NCBI RefSeq assembly: GCF_963580165.1
Contig: NZ_CAUZLM010000005.1
Span: forward strand, 62,001 to 126,000
Direction of reading: 5' to 3'
DNA: 64,000 bases
DNA from: Fructobacillus evanidus
GTDB lineage: Bacteria > Bacillota > Bacilli > Lactobacillales > Lactobacillaceae
Positions 60,000-64,000 of this stretch are shown here, piece by piece (positions within the stretch are counted from its first letter, which is position 1; each line of letters begins with the position of its first letter). Under the pieces are notes generated by a model. It was not told the origin of the DNA. It was given only the letters and a program-made list of their open reading frames with translations, and made no database searches. Both the position numbers and the translations under genes were made by a program.

Positions 60000-60027
60000 T
60001 TTATATATCAAAAGGCGACCGTATCAA
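60000..60027 (-). promoter_or_regulatory. Probable promoter of the giant gene
   Basis: On the minus strand TTGATA (60027-60022), 16 bases, TATAAA (60005-60000). Just upstream the inverted repeat GATAGC/GCTAT(T)C (60031-60050) could bind a regulator. The rest of the 59985-60370 gap is AT-rich, with a small AAAGGC-ATTC-GCCTTT hairpin and the terminator listed next. Confidence 0.55.
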
Positions 60028-60274
60028 AAAGATAGCTAAAATTGCTATTCTCTTAATATATAGTCGTTCTAAAGACATTATATTACTTTTGCGATTATTT
60101 TTATATTAAAACCGACACATTGTATATCATTTTGTTATATTAATAAAGAAGAAAATCCATTTCCCTTTATTTCTAAAAACACCAACCTTATTCTAAACAC
60201 CATTAAAGGCATTCGCCTTTATACCAGCGGTTTTTAAAATGTAACAAAAACGTCATTTATTCAAACGACCGTAT

Positions 60275-60312
60275 TTAAAAAATCAGCCAAGTCGAAGACT
60301 CAGCTGATTTCA
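60275..60312 (-). terminator. Minus-strand terminator without an obvious gene
   Basis: On the minus strand AAATCAGC...GCTGATTT, with an inner AGTC/GACT stem, ends in TTTTTT. No minus-strand gene lies upstream before the pbuX leader, so it may end a small RNA. Confidence 0.55.
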
Positions 60313-60374
60313 TGCGATTTTCTGATTTTCCGACCATTCCAGCCTAATTTGTATCTTTTAAAGTTCATACCTGC

Positions 60375-60380
60375 TATAAT
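60375..60380 (+). promoter_or_regulatory. -10 element of the pbuX promoter
   Basis: TATAAT at 60375-60380, about ten bases upstream of the riboswitch; the -35 is weak. Confidence 0.6.
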
Positions 60381-60389
60381 ATTAGTACC

Positions 60390-60502
60390 GTATTGGAGTT
60401 ATATCCGGCTTTTAACGCTAGCCGAGTCTCTACCGCCCAGCAAAAAGGGCGACTATCACCAAGGGTTTTTTTGAGCACGCTTGGGTACTGCGTGCTTTTT
60501 TT
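60390..60502 (+). promoter_or_regulatory. Divergent purine riboswitch with terminator upstream of pbuX
   Basis: The core of a purine aptamer is present: P1 TTGG/CCAA, J1/2 TTATAT, P2 CGGCT/AGCCG, J2/3 ending TCTCTACC, P3 CGCCC/GGGCG and J3/1 GACTAT. C in GACTAT corresponds to C74, which selects guanine-type ligands. The two loops that normally kiss are unusual (TTTAACG-like and AGCAAAAA). A terminator AGCACGC/GCGTGCT with seven T follows (60474-60502); CCAAG of P1 could pair with CTTGG of its loop as the alternative fold. Confidence 0.78.
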
Positions 60503-60592
60503 GTTGTCTGCGGATGGGACTGCTCCAATATTTTTGTTTTTAATCATAACTTTTGACCAACCAAGGATGGCTGGTCAAGCACAGGAGATCTC

Positions 60593-61897
60593 ATGGAAAC
60601 ACCCAACCACCCCCTTCCAAAGTTTCAGGCCCTACTCTTAGGGTTACAACACGTGCTGGCCATGTATGCTGGTTCCATTCTGGTACCATTGCTGATTGGA
60701 ACGGCCTTGCACTTTAGTAGTACGCAACTGGCCTACTTAATTTCAGTTGATATTTTCTGTACTGGTTTGGCAACGCTTTTTCAATTGAAGCAAACCCCTA
60801 TCACCGGTATTGCTTTGCCCGTTGTTTTGGGTTCATCCATCCAAGCAGTTTCACCCTTGATTAACATTGGCTCAAGCCTCGGCTGGGGGGCAATGTACGG
60901 TGCTACAATCGTCGCCGGTCTCTTCGTCATTTTGATTGCCGGGACCTTCGCTCGCTTGCGCGCCTTCTTCCCACCAGTTGTTACCGGTTCATTGATTACC
61001 GTTATTGGCTTAAGCTTAATTCCGATTGCCCTGCAAAACTGGGGTGGCGGTAGCTTAACAGCCAAGTCATTCGGTGAATGGCAAAACCTTCTGATTGGTT
61101 TTGTGACCATCGTTTTGACATTGCTATTAATGAAGTTTGCCAAGGGCTTCTTGAAGGCCATCGCCGTTTTAATGGGGATTATCTTAGGCACTCTATTTGC
61201 AGCTGCCCTTGGCCGCGTGTCATTGAAGCCGGTTGCTGACGCCGCTTGGTTCCACCTTCCCCAACCATTCTTCTTGGGAACACCAACTTTCTCATGGTCT
61301 GCCTCATTAACGATGATTATCATCGTCTTGACTGCCATGGTCGAAGCCACTGGCGTTTACTTTGCCTTGGCTGATTTGACTGGTAAGAAATTAGAACAAA
61401 AGGACTTGGCCCGTGGTTACCGTGCCGAAGGTTTGGCCGTTGTCCTTTCTGGCATTTTCAACACCTTCCCCTACTCAACCTTCTCACAAAACGTGGCCGT
61501 TGTTCGCCTTTCAGGTGTGAAGACCAAGCAACCAATTTACTACGCCGCTTGCTTGCTCTTGGTTTTGGGACTGTTGCCAAAGTTTGGTGCCTTGGCCACT
61601 ATCATCCCTTCAGCCGTCTTGGGTGGGGCCATGATGGTCATGTTCTCAACCATCGCCATTCAAGGTTTGCAAATTCTTGGTAAGGTTGACCTGAACAAGG
61701 AAGGCAACCTCTTGACTGCCGGCTTGTCAATTGGCGCTGGTTTGGGCATTAGCTCAGTGCCGACTCTCTTGGCCCACTTGCCTGAACAATTGCAAATGGT
61801 GATGACCAACGGTGTTGTCATGACGACCGTTGTTGCCGTGATTTTGAACTTACTTTTGAACGGTTGGCCTAAGGCTGACCAGGATGTTAACGCTTAA
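60593..61897 (+). CDS. pbuX: Xanthine/purine permease PbuX (NCS2 family)
   Basis: 434 residues with about 12-14 membrane segments of the nucleobase-cation symporter 2 family. GLQHVLAMYAGSILVPLLIG at the start, IALPVVLGSSIQAV, and the signature NTFPYSTFSQNVAVVRLSGV are clear. The guanine-type riboswitch in front and an xpt gene nearby favour xanthine (or guanine) over uracil. GGAG lies seven bases before the ATG. Confidence 0.9.
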   Translation: METPNHPLPKFQALLLGLQHVLAMYAGSILVPLLIGTALHFSSTQLAYLISVDIFCTGLATLFQLKQTPITGIALPVVLGSSIQAVSPLINIGSSLGWGAMYGATIVAGLFVILIAGTFARLRAFFPPVVTGSLITVIGLSLIPIALQNWGGGSLTAKSFGEWQNLLIGFVTIVLTLLLMKFAKGFLKAIAVLMGIILGTLFAAALGRVSLKPVADAAWFHLPQPFFLGTPTFSWSASLTMIIIVLTAMVEATGVYFALADLTGKKLEQKDLARGYRAEGLAVVLSGIFNTFPYSTFSQNVAVVRLSGVKTKQPIYYAACLLLVLGLLPKFGALATIIPSAVLGGAMMVMFSTIAIQGLQILGKVDLNKEGNLLTAGLSIGAGLGISSVPTLLAHLPEQLQMVMTNGVVMTTVVAVILNLLLNGWPKADQDVNA

Positions 61898-61909
61898 ATT
61901 CGTCCAGCT

Positions 61910-61987
61910 AAAAAATCTGCTGTTCCCCCAGCTGCAAAATCAGTCTCGCTGATGATTGACCTGGGTACAAGAACAACAGATTTTTTT
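61910..61987 (+). terminator. Terminator of pbuX
   Basis: AAAAAATCTG.TGTTC and GAACA.CAGATTTTTT form a long outer stem around a 45-base insert. Confidence 0.8.
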
Positions 61988-62010
61988 CTTTTTCCACACG
62001 GATTTGGTTG

Positions 62011-62109
62011 GCGGTCCAACCACTTGTTTAACTGCCGGTCCACCTGCTCTTTAACCGGCCGTCCAACTGCCTCTTATGCTTAACCGTCGCTCCACCCGCT
62101 CTTTAGTCC
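62011..62109. repeat. Four degenerate tandem repeats of about 24 bp
   Basis: Units begin at about 62011, 62034, 62057 and 62086 and follow the pattern GCCGGTCCACCTGCTCTTTAA with changes. The array lies between the pbuX and CPBP terminators and has no convincing reading frame. Confidence 0.6.
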
Positions 62110-62112
62110 ACT

Positions 62113-62141
62113 AAAAAAGGCCTGCTGTTAAGCAGGCCTGA
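62113..62141 (-). terminator. Terminator of the second CPBP gene
   Basis: AGGCCTGCT-TAAC-AGCAGGCCT followed by TTTTTT on the minus strand. Confidence 0.9.
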
Positions 62142-62158
62142 TTTGATAGAAGGTAAAA

Positions 62159-62911
62159 TTAGTGTTGGAGCAAGGTGATAATCGAGATGACTTGAATCCA
62201 ACCATTGTGGAAAACGTGCATGATAATCGAGGATGACAACTTGTCCGTTTTCTTGTAAACGTAGGCCAGCGAGAACCCGATAATTGCGTACGGTGGTAGG
62301 TCCAAGAGCGATACCCAAGTGTAAGAGCTCAGGTGATAAATGCCAAAGGACAAAGCCGACAACACGACAACCAGCCAAGGGAATTTCACCGATTTGAAAT
62401 AACGGAAGAGGAGTCCACGGAACAGGATTTCTTCCATCACCGGTCCTAAGAAGACAATAATCAGCGAAAACATGACCAATGAATAGTGGCCGCCGGTTTG
62501 CATGATGTTATCAATGGCCGACTGATTTTCCGTTGTCCCGTGGGTCAACTTATAAAAGAACAAAATTTCAATTTCGTTCCAAATCACCATCCCCGACCAA
62601 CCTAACAGGTAGGCTGCAATGATTGTTCCAAATTCTGACTTGGTCGGCCAAGCAATCTTCTTCAAAGAAAAGGACAGCTTAGTCTTATTATCTTTAATAG
62701 CTTGCAGGCCAAAACGCACAAAGCAATAAGCCAAACCAAGACCAATTATTAGCAACCCATAGCGGTGCTGACCGGAAAAATAGACCGAACCTTGGATAAA
62801 GACCATCGCCGCATATTCAAGGGCGAAAAAGCCCAAAAAGGCCGCCAGGTTTAATAGAAAGGTTTTAGTAAGCCTCATCCACTTGATGAGTTTGTCTTGC
62901 TGATTTGGCAT
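62159..62911 (-). CDS. CPBP family intramembrane metalloprotease
   Basis: 250 residues and about eight membrane helices. The CPBP motifs are complete: E160-E161 and R165 in PVMEEILFRGLLF, H193 in IYHLSSY, H232/H235 in MHVFHNGW. Relatives process prenylated or signal proteins or give bacteriocin immunity. The ATG at 62911 has GAGG nine bases upstream. It sits between pbuX and xpt on the opposite strand and is divergent from xpt. Confidence 0.88.
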   Translation of the reverse strand: MPNQQDKLIKWMRLTKTFLLNLAAFLGFFALEYAAMVFIQGSVYFSGQHRYGLLIIGLGLAYCFVRFGLQAIKDNKTKLSFSLKKIAWPTKSEFGTIIAAYLLGWSGMVIWNEIEILFFYKLTHGTTENQSAIDNIMQTGGHYSLVMFSLIIVFLGPVMEEILFRGLLFRYFKSVKFPWLVVVLSALSFGIYHLSSYTWVSLLDLPPYAIIGFSLAYVYKKTDKLSSSIIMHVFHNGWIQVISIITLLQH

Positions 62912-62939
62912 CCACGTATTCCTCATTTCATTAGTTTTT

Positions 62940-63006
62940 AATGTACCATATCTCTTGCCGAATGCCAACTTTTGCCCTTGTAGCAAGCTTTTCCCCTTGG
63001 TAAAAT
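62940..63006. promoter_or_regulatory. Divergent promoters of the CPBP gene and xpt
   Basis: Minus strand: TTGGCA (62968-62963), 17 bases, TACATT (62945-62940). Plus strand: TTGTAG (62978-62983), 17 bases, TAAAAT (63001-63006). The -35 boxes are ten bases apart. A small CCGCTTTTAAGCGG hairpin lies in the xpt leader (63020-63033), but no purine aptamer does. Confidence 0.7.
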
Positions 63007-63052
63007 ATTAATTAGATTGCCGCTTTTAAGCGGTCTTGATAAAGGAGTCCTC

Positions 63053-63634
63053 ATGAAGGAATTAGAAGCACGAATTAAAGAAGACGCCCGCGTCTTAGGC
63101 GCTGATATTTTGAAGGTTGATTCTTTTTTAAACCATCAAATTGATCCCAAGCTAATGCAGGCCATGGGTGCTGAATTTGCTCGCCTCTTCAAAGACCAGG
63201 GTATCACCAAGGTGATCACGGTCGAAGCCTCTGGTATCGCCCCGGCCGTGATGGCCGGTTTGAACCTTGACGTGCCTGTCGTCTTTGCGCGCAAGTCCAA
63301 GTCCCGCATCCTCTCAGACGATGCCTACACCGCAGACGTTTATTCATACACAAAGCAAAGCACCAACCAAATCAGGATTGATAAGCGCTTCTTATCAGCC
63401 GATGACAACGTCTTGTTGATTGACGACTTCCTCGCCAACGGCCAAGCTTTGCTCGGTATGAAGGCCCTAGCCGATGATGCGGGTGCTACCATCGTTGGGG
63501 CCGGCATTGTGATTGAAAAGTCCTTCCAACCTGGTCGCCAGGCAGCCATCGAAGCCGGCTTAACGAATATCCACTCTTTGGCAAAAATCGCCGCCTTTGA
63601 AGATGGCCAAGTCGTTTTTGACGAGGCGGACTAA
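63053..63634 (+). CDS. xpt: Xanthine phosphoribosyltransferase Xpt
   Basis: 193 residues closely matching Xpt: MKELEARIKEDARVLG, LKVDSFLNHQIDPKLM near the N-terminus, the PRPP loop VLLIDDFLANGQAL, and GAGIVIEKSFQPGR. It converts xanthine to XMP. AAAGGAG lies six bases before the ATG at 63053. In many Firmicutes xpt and pbuX form one riboswitch operon; here a CPBP gene on the other strand separates them. Confidence 0.95.
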   Translation: MKELEARIKEDARVLGADILKVDSFLNHQIDPKLMQAMGAEFARLFKDQGITKVITVEASGIAPAVMAGLNLDVPVVFARKSKSRILSDDAYTADVYSYTKQSTNQIRIDKRFLSADDNVLLIDDFLANGQALLGMKALADDAGATIVGAGIVIEKSFQPGRQAAIEAGLTNIHSLAKIAAFEDGQVVFDEAD

Positions 63635-63658
63635 GCACTACCTCGTTTCTATACAATT

Positions 63659-63698
63659 CAAAAAAGGCCCCTGATTTCGAATGGAAATCAGGGGCTTT
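63659..63698. terminator. Bidirectional terminator between xpt and the antitoxin gene
   Basis: AAAGGCCCCTGATTT/AAATCAGGGGCTTT with T-runs on both strands. Confidence 0.9.
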
Positions 63699-63706
63699 AC
63701 TTTTAT

Positions 63707-63868
63707 CTATTTTGTCAGAACTTCATTATTAGCTGCCTTTACTAGTGCAAGCCGAATATATTCAGAAACTGTTAGACCATGTTTAGCCAGATTTTCTTTA
63801 GCTCGTTCACTAATTTCCGGGGTCACACGGGTCGAAACTGTTTTATTTTTAATAGTTGCATGACTCAT
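63707..63868 (-). CDS. Solitary RelB/DinJ-type antitoxin
   Basis: 53 residues: a ribbon-helix-helix with SHATIKNKTVSTRVTPEISE, then NLAKHGLTVSEYIRLALVKA, but only a very short C-terminal tail (ANNEVLTK), less than the usual toxin-binding region. AAAGGAG lies eight bases before the ATG at 63868. A terminator follows at once and no toxin gene is present downstream, so it is an orphan or a remnant. Confidence 0.75.
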   Translation of the reverse strand: MSHATIKNKTVSTRVTPEISERAKENLAKHGLTVSEYIRLALVKAANNEVLTK

Positions 63869-64000
63869 TGACACTTCTCCTTTGTTTACGAACGTATTAC
63901 ATAATTTATTATAATGAAAACCCTTCACCATAGAAAACTTTACTACAGAAGGATAAATTATCTATTGAACAAATAAAACCATTGACCGATCAATCTGGCC

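Noticed and set aside
60781..61350. A 189-codon frame antisense to pbuX
   Set aside because: Shadow frame; pbuX has the riboswitch, ribosome binding site and family motifs.
63007..63052. A purine riboswitch in the xpt leader
   Set aside because: The leader is under 50 bases and holds only a small hairpin; no aptamer core is present.

Overview
The window reads as chromosomal DNA of a low-to-mid GC lactic acid bacterium, most likely of the Leuconostoc/Fructobacillus/Weissella group (inference). Support: T-box and purine-type riboswitch control, a class Ib (NrdHEIF) ribonucleotide reductase, a MutY without any cysteine, a KxYKxGKxW signal peptide plus LPxTG-type surface giant, and many small Lactobacillales families. 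Base composition is fairly even except for one AT-rich Abi gene. I see no prophage, insertion sequence, rRNA or CRISPR array.

Layout. 0-4.3 kb: photolyase, an MFS transporter, a LysR regulator and a small P-loop kinase. 4.5-9.8 kb: a T-box-controlled methionine uptake operon (metQ1-metQ2-M20 peptidase-metN-metI). 9.9-13.4 kb: a NagR-like GntR regulator with a probable operator in its own promoter, tRNA-Gln(CUG), SpeG-like acetyltransferase, TetR regulator and an ABC-2/YhgE-like membrane protein. 13.4-21.9 kb: methionine biosynthesis on the minus strand, metA-metY-metI-metC followed by metE-metF, with a Met T-box in front of metA and another in front of metE. 22-25.5 kb: an Abi_2/AbiF-type HEPN protein preceded by a short terminator-ended RNA, several small genes and a CPBP protease with a probable 5' frameshift. 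25.7-28.7 kb: tRNA-Thr and tRNA-Leu, an AI-2E family permease, mutY and a 49-residue basic protein. 28.7-37.9 kb: a PAP2 protein lacking its expected catalytic His, nrdHEIF with a palindrome-rich gap, a CNNM/CorC protein, a histidine phosphatase and hflX. 38-46.3 kb: tRNA-Gln(UUG), tRNA-Tyr, a RelBE-type toxin-antitoxin pair, and two paralogous divergent tetR/MMPL exporter units. 46.5-60 kb: one 13.4-kb gene for a giant repeat surface protein. 60.3-64 kb: purine-riboswitch pbuX, a CPBP protease, xpt and a solitary RelB/DinJ-type antitoxin.

How it fits together. Methionine supply dominates the first third: import and de novo synthesis (homoserine acetylation, then either sulfhydrylation or transsulfuration, then MetE/MetF methylation) are each placed under tRNA-Met sensing by three separate T-boxes. 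Purine salvage (PbuX, Xpt) lies at the far end. A class Ib reductase together with a MutY that cannot bind an iron-sulfur cluster suggests a manganese-centred, iron-sparing lifestyle.

Most promising for follow-up: the AbiF-type gene with its small upstream RNA; an octamer (AAAATCAG and its complement) seen about 40 times where about 3 are expected; the palindrome array inside the nrd operon; the 41-unit DUF1542-type repeat protein; and the divergent purine riboswitch.
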